From Pratylenchus scribneri (taxonomy: Eukaryota; Nematoda; Chromadorea; Rhabditida; Pratylenchidae), in contig JAQSEB010000004.1 in NCBI GenBank assembly GCA_030063045.1, positions 930,001-994,000 on the forward strand: a stretch of DNA of 64,000 bases, in the 5' to 3' direction. The stretch's first letter is position 1. Every line of letters starts with the position of its first letter. The notes below the pieces were generated by a model. It saw only the letters and a list, made by a program, of their open reading frames with translations, had not been told where the DNA came from and made no database searches. Positions 20,750 to 32,606 of the stretch are shown here, piece after piece. Made by a program: the position numbers and the translations under genes.

Positions 20750-21148
20750 ATGGATCAAATTCTTGACTATTACCGAGCACAGGCAATGGAGAATTTGAAT
20801 AATCAATCTCTGCACCAAAATTCCACTTCAATTTATCCACAAAACGAGCAACAACAACAATTCGACTATTTAATTTTCGATAATGAATCTCCAATGGTTA
20901 ATCATGGCCGCATTAAATCAATAGCAGCCAATCAAATCAATATTGCCTTTGAAATTCTACTACTATTTGCTCACTATTTAATTGCATTCCCGGTATTTTT
21001 ACTTTGTTGGATTGCCCTAATTTCATATTTGAAACGACGAGGCCACATCAATTCGAGTGAAGCCGACTCCATGATTGAGGAGCTGAAGAATGTGAAAATA
21101 TCGGCAACTTCCCCATTTTCTCGACCTCCAATAATTTCAACAAAATGA
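20750..21148 (+). CDS. small single-span membrane protein, unknown
   Basis: 132 residues. A hydrophilic, Gln/Asn-rich N-terminal half contains no recognised motif. One long hydrophobic span follows (about residues 65-92, with FEILLLFAHYLIAFPVFLLC) and then a basic flank LKRRGHINSSEAD. It lies last in the plus-strand capsid cluster, where a virion membrane or host-membrane role would be plausible. I do not recognise the family. The fusogen described in some nematode Mavericks is much larger, so this is not it. Confidence 0.6.
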   Translation: MDQILDYYRAQAMENLNNQSLHQNSTSIYPQNEQQQQFDYLIFDNESPMVNHGRIKSIAANQINIAFEILLLFAHYLIAFPVFLLCWIALISYLKRRGHINSSEADSMIEELKNVKISATSPFSRPPIISTK

Positions 21149-21156
21149 TTCAAAAA

Positions 21157-21262
21157 TGGCGTTACCGCCACTCGAAAGGTTTTGCCTTATGAGTTTAGGT
21201 CTGTGTGAATTCTCATAGCCTTGAAATATTTCCATAAGGCAAACCTGACGGGTAACGGTTCG
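21157..21262. terminator. inverted repeat 1 between convergent capsid and polymerase genes
   Basis: AAGGTTTTGCCTTATG pairs with CATAAGGCAAACCT, with a further outer pairing GTTACC/GGTAAC. It begins just after the last plus-strand gene, where transcription from both directions would meet. A termination or RNA-processing role is inference. Confidence 0.5.
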
Positions 21263-21290
21263 GCACAAAAATATTCAAATTACAAAAAGC

Positions 21291-21391
21291 TATTCGCTAC
21301 CTTCACAATTTGTCCATATGTGTTTGAGCGTCGATCATTTACGCCCTCATAAAAATTCTCATATGGCACATATTTGTGAAGGCTGCGAATA
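21291..21391. terminator. inverted repeat 2 between convergent genes
   Basis: ATTCGC-x2-CCTTCACAA and TTGTGAAGG-x2-GCGAAT pair across an inner CATATG pairing and a GAGCGT/ACGCCCTC loop. It is the second hairpin in the 400-bp gap between the membrane protein and the polymerase. Confidence 0.5.
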
Positions 21392-21550
21392 CCTTTTTTT
21401 GACGACTACTAAGACCAGAAAAATTAATACAACACAAATTATTCAATGCAGCAAATTAATGGTAATTTTTTATTAAATGATATTTTTAAAAAAATGAAAA
21501 AATGTTATGAAAAAATTATATGATTTTAGAAAAAATTAATCATCATATTT

Positions 21551-24500
21551 TTAATCTCCAATCCATCCAAATGGATTTGTGGTATAATCCCCTCGGATAA
21601 TCGATTTGCCACAAACAGCACTGTATTCTTTTTTCATTGTGGTTGTATAAAGCCAGCCCTTCTTATGCCGTCTAAACACATTGTATCGAATGAATTGGCA
21701 TTTTCTTTAAAAAAATTATTTTATTTTTCATCCTCTGATTTTGCCCCACCTTTTCCTCTCTCCACCAAAACGAGAAAACATTTCCGCGCGCATTTTCTCA
21801 AATGTGAGCCGTTTTGAAGCACGATAGCTGAGTTTGAAGCCCCGGATTCGTCGTGTGAGTTTCAGATCTCCGCCCTCCAAATCGGTATGTTCGTATGCGT
21901 AATTTTTTGGGCCTGCTGCAAGCCATCGCTTGACAATGCGGTTTTCAAGTTCCCTTTGCATGTCACCGAGAAATTGTCCTAAGAAAACGATTTTTCTCCC
22001 CCCAAATATTTCATTTTCTACCTTCACTGATTCGGGGTTGATCCACTCGTCGTTTTGTCACAATTGAATCGGTGTCCGTGTAAATGAGTTGATGACCAAG
22101 TCGAATTGCCTCTTGAATTGCTTGATATGTGCGCCTCCGACCATGTGAAGTGACAAAGCTTGCGATCACTACATTGTTTGTGGATGGAGGTTTTAGGAAT
22201 TCAGGCTTCTGTCGAACAACCACCCGATCCAGGAATGCATTCAAATGGCAAAAATCCACAACTTCACGGGTCGGATTCTCCAACAATTCATGCAGTTGTT
22301 TGGCAGATTTGGTGATGATGACGGTGGATGGGTTTGGCCTTTGTGACATCTTACCCCACAGGCTATTCAATAGGAGTTTACTAAAAATATTGGAAATTTC
22401 CCAACCCAAAAATGCGGAACATACGCGATCATCCTCAATCCTTTATTGATTTTGTCCATTGAGGTGGCATCCAGCACAATTCCTTCCCGTTCCGCATATT
22501 GTCGAATGAATTCCTGCCGTGCCTCATCCGAATCCATATTTGAGGGCCAACCCGACGCTTCAACCTGTGAAATTTTGGATTTTTTTTGGATTTAATCCCC
22601 CCTCTTTTTACCTTTAATTTTAACATGGCATTGATATATTCCCGGAACAAATCTTTATGTGGGCCTGAATTTGTCCATTGTTCCTGGGGCCAATGCCAAA
22701 ACTGTAGGGATTTTATGAGTACATTTTTATACCCAAAACTCACTTCATAAAGATCGAGAATGGTGTAGCCCAATTCGAGTGCCATCTCAAGGTCTTGATG
22801 GGGGAATGCAGCAATCCAAGCCCTTTCCTCATCCGAATGTGAGCATCGCTTTTGATTTTGTGTGTCGGAACAACGGGCACAAAGCGGGAATACCAGCAAC
22901 CCTTCACGCGTTTTGTATGGAAGAAATGGGGGAAATGGTTGTTGGGCACCGATTGGCATGGGCATTTTTGGGGGTGGCAAAACTTTGACCAGCATCAATC
23001 CTTCCATTCCTTTGGGGAAGGGTGCATGCCATGGCAATTTGGGAAGGCCTAGCCGCCTGAAATCCTCTTCTCCGTACACCATTGGCGCACCAAGTGGATA
23101 TGGTGAACTCTTCATCACACTTGGGTATAGGCTCACCTATATTTTTAAAAAGATTTTTCTCACCCAAAATCCCCAAAAATTTACAATGTCGAAGAGTTCA
23201 ATTCGTTCATCGGGTCCCGCCTCTGTGAATAAAACAAAGGGTTCTACCCTCCCTCCTCTCAATGCGTTCTTTCTGGGGTTGAGTGGCGGTGGAGGCAGTT
23301 GCAGCGAATTCCACAATTTGCGGGCCTTTCTATTTTCTCTCAACATTTTTTGCAGCTCGCAATTCCAAACTTCCAACACTTTGTAGCCCCGTTGTTCTAG
23401 CTGAATTCGGCGTTGTCGGGTTCGCTCAAACAGCTCCTCCGCACTTCGGCCCCTTTGAAGTTGCTGTTCCCGATTGACAAAACATTTCTCACAACCTTTT
23501 TTTTTTTGAATATTTTGGCCCATTTTTTCATTCCCTTACACTTACCATGATAATAACAACCGTAAAACTCCAAAATGGTTGGTTGTTCGTCGGGTGTGCG
23601 TGGTTCGAGCAGTCCATCAACTCGAAAATCTCCTTTTCCATGTTTTGAATTGCCCTCAGGATGTCTCGAAATGTGTTCGCCATCAACGGATGTGTCCACT
23701 GTTCTCACTCGCCGACCAGTCATTTTTGTAAAAAGGGCAAAGAATTGTCGAGCCTGAGCAGATTGCAGATGTTGGGGCCGAAATCCTTCTTCGGGAATGT
23801 TGAGGAGCAAATTTGGGAGCAAAAATTCCATTCTCCAAATATTGAAAGCCAACTTTGCCAAAGTGGATGTGTGAAGGAATGGCTCGACATTGGGGGCAAT
23901 ACTTCTTATTATTTCACGAAATCGAATGCATGCGAATCTTGGAAAATATTTTTAAACATTTTGATCGATATGAAAATAGGATAAACTTACTTTAAAATTG
24001 CCGCATCATTCCTACAGTATTCAAGCAATTCACGGTTCAGATCAAACTCACGATGCCTGTTTGCATTGTACCAGCTGAGCAATTCATTCCGTTCATCCAC
24101 TTTCATATCCTTTATACAATAGTATTTCAATGCCGGCAAATGAGGCAGAACTTTGCCGAAATTTTTGGCCTTATTGAATTTGTGTGGAAAAGGTGGTTTG
24201 GCATATTCGGCGCCAATTCCGAAAGTTTCAACCAATCCTGCCAAACTGCCCGTTAGCCAATTCAAAGTGTCCTTCATCACAATTCGGCGTTGATTGACAT
24301 AAATTTCCATGTTATAAATTTTTAGGCCTGAAAAATTAGAAATTTTTTGTTCAAATTTTAAAAAAAATAACCGGTCATAATCATCTTTGGTTGAAGCTGC
24401 CACTCATAAATTTTGTCCATAAGTAAATGTATATCGTACTTGCCTCCGTTATGGGAAAGGCAAATGGTGCGCATATTCTTGGGCCCACAGTTGAAAAGGA

Positions 24501-26388
24501 AATGCAAAAATTGTTCGGCCGGAGTTAGCTCGTTGTTTTTGTCGAATTGATGAAAGAACAATACTCGAGGATTGCTGGGATCCAACTGTGCTTTTCGCCA
24601 CTTGAAATGACCTCCACCGAATACTCCACAACAACAATTGGGCGCTCGATTGAATTGTTCAACACCCAAATCCATACAATATTGACAAAGTACTTCGGCA
24701 ACCAAAAGAACGGGAATATGGCGATAACACTAGGAAAAAATCAAAATTATTTGACAAAATTCAAGAATTCATTTTTTGAAAAAATCATAATTTATTATTT
24801 GCCCCTTACTTTTATTCCATTTACTTCAATCCGATCGGATTGACTGGCTTCAATGTCGAAGAAAATGTATCTCACATCCTGCGTGTCCACTTTTGGTTGA
24901 ATTGGTTGGATGTAGCAAAAATGGGGATGACCAATAGCTTTCATAACAAAACATTGACCGCATTTTTCAATTCCAACATTTTTAGCCGATTCCGACTGTT
25001 CACATTGGTGTTTTCCTCCTCTTTTGTAAACCTGTTTTAGATAAATTCTTTAGAATTAATTTGCTCTTTTACTCACCACTTTATCACATTTAGGACAAAA
25101 ATATCGTGATTCGCAAATGCTTGCACCATTCCTTTCCCCTCTGGTTTTGTGGTAATTGAAGCAATCCCGATTTGGGAAGAAGAAACGGCAATTATTGCAT
25201 TTTATCGCAGCTCGCCCCTTGCATGGATATTTTTCCCCATAGCGATAGCAAAGTTGGCAGGAATATGCACATTTTCGATTGTGAGACCAGCGGTAAGCAG
25301 GCCCTTCACAGTCTAGACAAAATTCGCCTCTTGTCTATAAGAAAATTATTTTTTCCATCTTTATTCCTCCCAAAAACTCACTTGGAATAGTTTTTTGGTT
25401 GAATAAATCAAATCATAGTGGGCACCATTCAATAGGAGCAACAGATCATATTTTTTTGGGCCTCCACCTTTGAACAATACTCTGAAGGCCCTTTCGGCAT
25501 GTAAAATTCCGATTCGAATCCCCGAATTCCATCGATTCAACAATTTTTGAATTTTTTTGACATGTCCCATGTTGTATGCCTTCAAATCGATTCGAATTCC
25601 CGCCTTCTATTTTTTGGGGGAAAAAAATCAAAATTTATTCACATTTTCAACCTTCAAAATTGAAATTGCCAATGCCTTTTGGCGCTGTTCATCGTTTCCC
25701 CACTTGCGGAGTGCTGCCATTCCTTTCAGACATTTGATTATCCCTAGGCCAATACTTCGAGCCATGCACAAATTATCCTCCTCATTCACAATGGGGAATA
25801 TTCCCCTTCTGAGCTTTTCCTCCTTTGATAGCCATTTTCCCTCATTCGAACATGCGCCGAAAAAACGGCGCCTTTTTCGTATATTTTCTGTAATGTCCTT
25901 TTTGTCCACTAAAAATAGATTTTTCCATTTAATTCTTCCCCTTAATCCCCTTCCAATTTACATGGCCAAACCGCAGATATTTTCAATTTCAAAGCCGATT
26001 TCAATATTCTTAGCCTGCCACCGGACTGTTTGGCCAATGAGAGCAATTCGGCAGTCAATGCTTTAGGATTATTCTGTTTGGGAGAACGGAGGGGAATGCA
26101 AAAGGGGGTGTCCATATATTTTGTTTGGAGTTGGACCCCTATGAATTTGGGTTTTCCTGAAATTTATAAAGAAAATTGGGGAATTTTGGGGTGGAAGGGA
26201 GAACCTCGAAAACTTTTCCGTCCTTCGGACACGACCCTTTTGATCAATAATTTGAATAAAGTTTGAAGAAAGTCTTCGGGGAAACGCCGAATGTGTCGAA
26301 TTTTGGCCAACATGTTTTCTGAATACGTTTTTCGGGACAATGACAGTGATGGCTCAATTGAATTGATGTGTAGATATTGGCGAAGCAT
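21551..26388 (-). CDS. protein-primed family B DNA polymerase of the Maverick
   Basis: A multi-exon minus-strand gene reads from about 26388 to a TAA at 21551. Order of motifs: an N-terminal region resembling Polinton polymerase heads (around 25628-26388); CxxC zinc-type pairs around 25060-25330; ExoI FFDIEAS (24843-24863); ExoII SHNGGKYDI (24431-24457); ExoIII YCRNDAAIL (about 23993-24021); polymerase motif A SLYPSVM (about 23115-23135); motif B NSLWGKMSQR (about 22342-22371); and motif C YTDTDS (about 22063-22083). The last exon (about 21551-21711) ends FGWIGD. Protein-primed PolB replicates linear Polinton-type genomes using terminal inverted repeats. The short introns look like nematode introns, unlike the intronless capsid genes. 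No inactivating change was seen in the motifs, but I did not resolve every exon boundary. Confidence 0.92.
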
Positions 26389-26411
26389 GTCTTGAACGTC
26401 AATTTTGCCTT

Positions 26412-29400
26412 CAAATGCTAAATTTCAATCTGAAAATGTTAAATTATGTGTACAATTTACTAGCCAAAACGAAATGTTAATTGATGGGAAAAATGTATTA
26501 TTAGAAATGAATATGGTATTCAATCCATTCAGGCCTTATTTTACATCCATAAAAATGTTTAAAAGTATTTAGAATGAACATCCGAATTTTGCAAACCAAA
26601 TCCCCAATCCAATGAACTAATATTTGTTTTAGAATTCGTAAATTTAACCCTTAACCCTTTAATTGAATACAATTGAAGGATTTAGTTACAAAGAAATCAA
26701 AATCAAAAGTTGAAACAATACTAATTTGTTCTTCCTATTATTTTAAGTATTTTCTATTTCTTATCAAAAAAGCATTCAGCTTAAGGTGCTTCGTTTTAAA
26801 GTCAGTCAATGCATAATTTGTACCTGTAATTAAATTATCCAAAAAAAAATGGAATGAGATTTTATTGAAAAGGAATATGAACATTGCAAAGTATTTTTAA
26901 GATATTAGATTCATTAATTTTGTCTAGGGGATAGAATGATTGATCCCTCCGGGCATTTTTTTTTGTCCATCTGAAAAAGGCTGTTTTTAACACATATTAA
27001 TTTTGTTTCACTAAATTCATATTTGTCAAATGAACATTTATTTTCACCAGTTTAATAATTTTAAATCTGATCGTTTAAATTGTAATTTGATAATAAAATG
27101 GATTAAGTAAAGAATATACAAAATTGAACATTAATTTCTCATACTTCCATTATTTTAATTGTACTTATTCAATCTAAAAACCTTTAGGCTTAAAGGATTC
27201 TCTTGAAAAATAATTTGGAAGGGCGAAATTTGGATTTGAGAACAAAATTCGGATGTATGTAATAAGATATTTTATTGTTCGAATACACCGATTACTATTG
27301 GAAAAATATTTCAATTTTTTTCAGCAAATTCTCTAAAAAAGTATAGGATTTGAATGAATTTAAGACACAAAAAATGTTGAAGAAAAAATGTAATTTTGAA
27401 CAAAAATAGCTTGAAGGCTCGTAATATTCAAAAAAAACTATTCAATTCCATTTAATTCCCTAAAAGGTATAGAATTTATGGAATAAAGATACAAAAAATG
27501 AAGATGGATAACGTGAATTTGAGTAAAAATGGTTAGAGTTTGCTGGCGGCACCATTCAAATTTAAAAAAACCTCCATTTTTTTTCATTCGTGTCATAAAA
27601 AATGAGAATCATTTACCTCCCATAAATCCCTCTCTTCGCTTCCATTTTTATACACCAAAATTCTTATTAAATTTAAAAATTGACTAAAAATGTTTATTTT
27701 TGGGCTTTTCCAACTTTGATTCATAAATATATTTTTATTTTCCTACCAATCAAATCCCTTCATTTTAGAGAAGGTCGGTGCCCCTTTGGGGTGGCAATTC
27801 CCAGCCTCCCCTCGAAAATGAGGGGGGAAAATGTCATCAGCGGCAGCTGAATGGTGCTGTCCTTTTTGCCATTCCCAACCTTTTCTTGGCCCCCAAAAAA
27901 GTTGGGAATGAAGTGGAGAAGAAAAGGTTTATTGGGCGGTGGAGGGAATTTATCAGGAAGAACCAATCTTAAGAAAATGTTCGTTCCCAAATCGCCCCGA
28001 GGATGGCACAGACACACAGAAAAAAAGGTTTGAGGCTTTAGGAAAATGAAAGCTCCTCCTACACCCTCTTTAGCGGATCATTTTTGTGGAAATCATTCAT
28101 TATTTTCTACTGCCACCTTTTCCTCTCCCTTTTATTCATATTTGTCATTATAATATGCGTCTCATTTTACTGTGGAAATCAGGCATTTCCCATTCCCCCC
28201 AAAAAAATATAAAAATGGTGCAGATGGCATTTTTTTGATACAATTTTAATAACTTTTTAATAGTTAAGCTTAGCACCATAATCCATATTCCATTCGATAG
28301 AGGGCATAGAATTCTAAGTTATTTTTTAGCCAAAAAATAATATTTGTCTAAAAGGATTAATACCCTTTGATTTTGAACAAATTGAAAAATAATACATCAA
28401 TAAAGCTCTATCCAATAGTCTATGGATTATGGAGTATAACTAATTTGAACATTTAAAAAGAAAGCAGCATTTTCCATACATTATTTCTATTTGAATAAAG
28501 CATTAAAGCGCGGAATACATTCCCAACAAAAACATCCAGCAATTCCCATTTTTTTTGTCATCATTTTTATGGGAAATTGACCAGTCCCGCACACCGTAAT
28601 TGGTGGATAAAGCGCTCAATATCCCTCCAAAAATGCATTCCAATTTTTTAGACATCTCCCCCTTTCACATTTTATTGAATTAATTTTATTCTTTTGTTAA
28701 ATTTTATGAATTTTTAATCCTTAGCTTTGGGGGGCATTATTCCATTCGAAAAGTGATGCATCATTTGGGCTATGTTTTAGCTGGGGTTTAACTAATTCTA
28801 ATTTAGTTTTTTTAAGCAAAAATCATAAATGCAATTACCACAGCTTAATTTTAATTAAAAAATGACAAATAATACGTCAATTGATGCATCAAACCAAATT
28901 CTATACATTGGTCTATAAAGACATAAATCGAGTATAAATTAGTGCAAAAGAATGCTTTAAAATTAATTCAATTCCTTTTCTCCCCTCTAAATTCCATTAT
29001 GGTCTCAAATGCATTTTTTTGCTCTAAATTTACCATTCCTCAATATGCATAAAAAATTTTATGCGCATATCAATTTACACCTATTTTCTGTGAATAATTC
29101 CAATAAAATTAAATAATTTTTCCAATTTTTGGGAAAACAAACTTCCTGCATTAAAAATTCATCTTTCAGAAATTTAATCTAAAATAAATCTTTTCCGAAA
29201 TATTAGGACCAAAAATACCATCCTTCTATAGGATGCAATTAAACATGTTTTTGGAATGAATATTCTTCCTTCAGAAAAAACTCCAGAAATAACATTATTA
29301 TCTTGAATGAATATTCCCCGGGGTAAAATTCATCTTTTTTTTTTCCAAAAATACTGATTTAAAAGGCTCTTTCAGAATAATAATATTTCTTCAAAAAATG

Positions 29401-30132
29401 CATTTTTTAGTTGAATATCTTACATCCTTTCGCAAACATTTTTACACATTTTGCTTTAATAATGCCCCCTTTCACATTTTTATTTCCATCTTTATATAAA
29501 ATACAATTAATGAATACATGTTTTTTGGAATTAATATTTACAGAAAATAAAATTATCATCTTGAATGAATATTCCCCGAGGCAAAATTCATCTTTTTTTC
29601 CAAAAATACTGATTTAAAAGGCTCTTTCAGAATAATAATATTTCTTCAAAAAAATGTATAATATTTTTTAGTTTAAAATGAATATCTTAAATCCTTTCGC
29701 AAACATTTTTTACACATTTTGGCTTTAATAATGCCCCCTTTCGCATTTTTATTTCCATCTTTCTATAAAATACAATTAATGAATACATGTTTTTTGGAAT
29801 GAATATTTACAGAAAATAAAATTATCATCTTGAATGAATATTCCTCGGGGAAAAATTCATTTTTTTCTAAAAAAATGGAGGCCTTTCTCAGAATTATAAT
29901 AATCCAATTCCAAAAATACATTTTTTCCTGAAAATGTTTTTACTTTAAAAAAGAATATTTACATCCTTTCGCAAAGATTTTTTACATTCCGGCTTTCTTA
30001 GTGCCCATCCACCCCTCTCAAAATGACCCATTAACCATTTTCTAATCAAATTTTACATCATTTATTTTTCAGTTTTTCTACAAACAACATTCAATAAAAG
30101 CAAAACATCCATCCAAGATCGAAGGCTCAAAG
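26412..30132. other. long AT-rich non-coding part of the Maverick
   Basis: About 3.7 kb without a convincing gene. One GC-richer island at about 27770-28030 has short open frames on both strands that match nothing I know; it could be a non-coding exon or a decayed gene. The remainder is AT-rich, with direct repeats near 29.25-30.0 kb. Nematode Mavericks in the literature often carry extra cargo (a fusogen, proteases, kinases); none of that is readable here. Confidence 0.5.
29250..30000. repeat. three tandem direct repeats of about 265 bp
   Basis: Blocks starting near 29250, 29525 and 29795 share, in the same order, TTGAATGAATATTCC, AAAATTCATCTTTTTT, GGCTCTTTCAGAATAATAAT, CCTTTCGCAAACATTTT and CTTTAATAATGCCCCC. 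The third copy is shorter and more diverged. The array directly precedes the Zn-ribbon-like gene. Confidence 0.85.
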
Positions 30133-31582
30133 ATGGAAGACGATATTGTACTTTCGGAATCGGATGGCGAAAAGATTTTTCAGCATGATGACACCAATGC
30201 ACGGGATGGCTTCGAGAATGTGGAACAATCGGCCGATGCGAAGAAATTGAAAAAACGAAACAACAGGAAACGGGCAAACAAGGACGGTGCAAAGGGGGGC
30301 GGAAAAAAGGCGAAAATGGAAGATGCCGATGTCAAATCGTTGGGTAGGTCAAAATGAGGGATTATTTCACGTAAATTAAGGCCAATACTCATTTTTATGT
30401 TTACAGAAGCCCTCATTACCAAAGCCGGCACAACTTCGAAACCGGGCAGCAAACAATCAACACCAAAAGGCAGAACCGGTGTGACGTCCAAAATCGTCAA
30501 GGACAAAGTGCCTCCTGCAAAAAAGAAGGCCAAATCCAACAAAAAGGGTAAAAATTGGGAATGCATTTTTTGGAGGGGTAAAAATGCCGATTTTTTAGGC
30601 AAGAAAGGGAAGAAGAAGAGCAGCAGTTCTTCGAGCAGCAGCAGTAGTTCATCATCATCCTCTTCGTCGGACAGCAGCAGCAGCGATGATGATTCGGAAG
30701 AAGATGGCGATTCTTCAGATGATGACGACGATGGCAAATCAACGGAATCAGAAGGCGAATGGAAGCGAAAGCCAGAGGAGGAAAAAATCGGTAAGTTTAT
30801 TTTGGGTTTTTGACGAAAAAATTAATTTAAAAAATCGGTTTTTAATCAATTTATTTTATTTTTTGATGGAAAAAAATATTTTTGAAATTAATTTTAATTC
30901 TTTGGTTTTCAGGCAAATATGCTTGGATGCAAATTTCGCCCTATTCCCACTGCGTACCGGTCAGTCAATGCAATGAATGCCGGGAAAGCCAAAAGCAAAT
31001 CAACCCAATTCAAACAACGGCCAATGGGTTAATTATGCGTGTGATTTTGTGCAAAACCTGTTTGATTGGGAACAGCAGCATGAGCCAAACAATTTCCCAC
31101 TTCTTCGGCACAATTGGCGAAAAAATGGATCATACGAGTAAGTTTGGGAAGAATTTTTAAAAAATTTTCTAAAATATTGGCAGAGAGCTACCGAATGGAG
31201 GAGAGTGACGATTACAAGAGCTGCTACCCAACATACAAAATTGCAATTGCACAGTGCGGCTACTGCGTCAAACGTCAAAAGAAAATGGGAGAGGAATGCG
31301 TCGAGAAGGTAATTTTTGGGGGAAAATTTTGGGGCAAAATAATATTTTGAACAGATCAAACATGTGGGAAAAGCAGTGCTTTTTGCAACGTGCTCGTCGT
31401 GCGTCTTCTCATTGAAGCAAATACAGGCCACATATTGGAAGCACTTCAGCAAGTTCGGCAAGAAAGGTCGGTTTAAGGGGCAATTTTAATTGGGGGGTAA
31501 TTTTGGAAAAATTTCAGAAACGAACGAGAAGACCAAGAAAGGAAAGAAGGAAAAGAAGCGTCGTCATGGAAAGAAGCATTGA
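30133..31582 (+). CDS. Ser/Lys/Asp-rich protein with two CxxC...CxxC modules, Maverick cargo
   Basis: Seven exons (30133-30343, 30407-30547, 30599-30790, 30913-31137, 31184-31308, 31355-31466, 31518-31582) join in frame with GT-AG introns into about 356 residues. The N-terminal half is low complexity: basic runs, then a long poly-Ser track and Asp/Glu-rich DDDSEEDGDSSDDDDDG. The C-terminal half has CNEC...CKTC and CGYC...CSSC, two zinc-ribbon-like pairs, and a Lys-rich tail KKGKKEKKRRHGKKH resembling a nuclear localisation signal. I recognise no family. Six introns and lack of core-gene resemblance suggest a captured or element-specific nuclear protein; it lies inside the TIRs. Confidence 0.75.
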
Positions 31583-32185
31583 GGCGGATGGATGGCAAGA
31601 ATCAGTGTTGAGGAATGATGTTTTAGTTTTAGTAAAATTAACCTTAAGTTCCAGGGTTGATGGTCCTGGTTCGGTCGAAATCCATCATTTTCACATTTTT
31701 TTTTGTTTAAAAACAATTTTCATAATCCATTTTTCGGCATCACCACAAAATATTTTTGACCACTTCTCCAACCGAAAAAAACAATTTTCCATTGCCCAAC
31801 TTTTCGAAAATCACCAAATTGTTTTTTGATTTTTTGACCACATCATCCATTCAAAAAGACAAAATTTTCATTGTTCATCTTTTCGAATTTTTAAATCACC
31901 ACAAATTATTCACAATATTTTGATTTTTTGACCACATCAACCACACACACACAAAAATAAATTTCCATTGTTCCGCTTTTACAATTTTAAATTACCACAA
32001 AATTATTCACAATGTTTTTGATTTTTTACCACATCATTCAATCGAATGAAATAATACCACTTATTTTTTGGATTAATTGAAATAAAAATGTTGGTAATAT
32101 TTTATATTTTGAATCATTTCACAAATTTAATTGCGCTTCATCGGCAAAATTCATTCGCAATGCACAGATGGGAAAAAATGAATAG
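31583..32185. repeat. diverged tandem repeats next to the right TIR
   Basis: About three imperfect units of 100-110 bp (31740-32060) share TTTTTGACCACATCA, TTTCCATTG and AAATTATTCACAAT. No gene is visible between the Zn-ribbon-like gene and the right TIR. Confidence 0.65.
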
Positions 32186-32600
32186 GTAATGGTTGAACAT
32201 TCATTCCACAAAAAACAAAATTGACTAAAAGGCATCGGTCATTCATTTTAGACATAAATTTACACAAATCCCCAAAAACCTTCATTACCTATCCGTTTAT
32301 CCATAAAGAGGAAAAAACCCCGCATAATTTTTAAAAACTTTAATATTTTTGACACAAAATTCTCATTCCCTCGAGTCATAATCAAACATTGCCCACAAGG
32401 GCACCATTGTCCTCAATGGCACCAAGGTAAACGTTTTGATCAATGCCCAAATCGGCATCATCCACCTCCTCCTCCATTTGTTCATTCATCAAAGAGTCCT
32501 TCCTCCACATTCAAACCCATCAAATACCTGTTCGCTTCACCATCTTTTTGCATTCGACACAAAAATGTCGAAAAAAAAGATGGTGTAACATAATACTACT
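32186..32600 (-). repeat. Maverick right terminal inverted repeat
   Basis: Reverse complement of the left end: identical at 32355-32600 by eye, patchy from 32186 to 32354. Ends TAATACTACT followed by the AAGGAT duplication. Contains the same subterminal hairpin at 32538-32585. Confidence 0.93.
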
Positions 32601-32606
32601 AAGGAT
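32601..32606. other. target-site duplication, right copy (AAGGAT)
   Basis: Repeats 11633-11638 exactly. Receptor coding sequence resumes at 32607. Confidence 0.93.

Larger units (their letters stand above)
11639..32600 (+). mobile_element. complete Maverick/Polinton virus-like transposon
   Basis: The 20,962-bp element begins AGTAGTATTATGTTACACC and ends with the exact inverse. The two ends match over 246 bp with no difference seen, then diverge up to about 415 bp. It is flanked by AAGGAT duplications. The plus strand carries a compact, nearly intronless cluster (ATPase, two small conserved proteins, integrase, penton-like, protease, small virion protein, major capsid candidate, membrane protein). 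The minus strand holds the family B DNA polymerase plus PAZ and TBP-like genes. A Zn-ribbon-like gene lies near the right end. Perfect duplications, identical termini and open frames suggest a recent, possibly active insertion. Polintons are known virus-like elements predicted to form virions; none of that is shown here directly. Confidence 0.95.

Noticed and set aside
27760..28033. Open frames in the GC-richer island of the Maverick
   Set aside because: Short frames on both strands without motifs; listed as part of the non-coding stretch.
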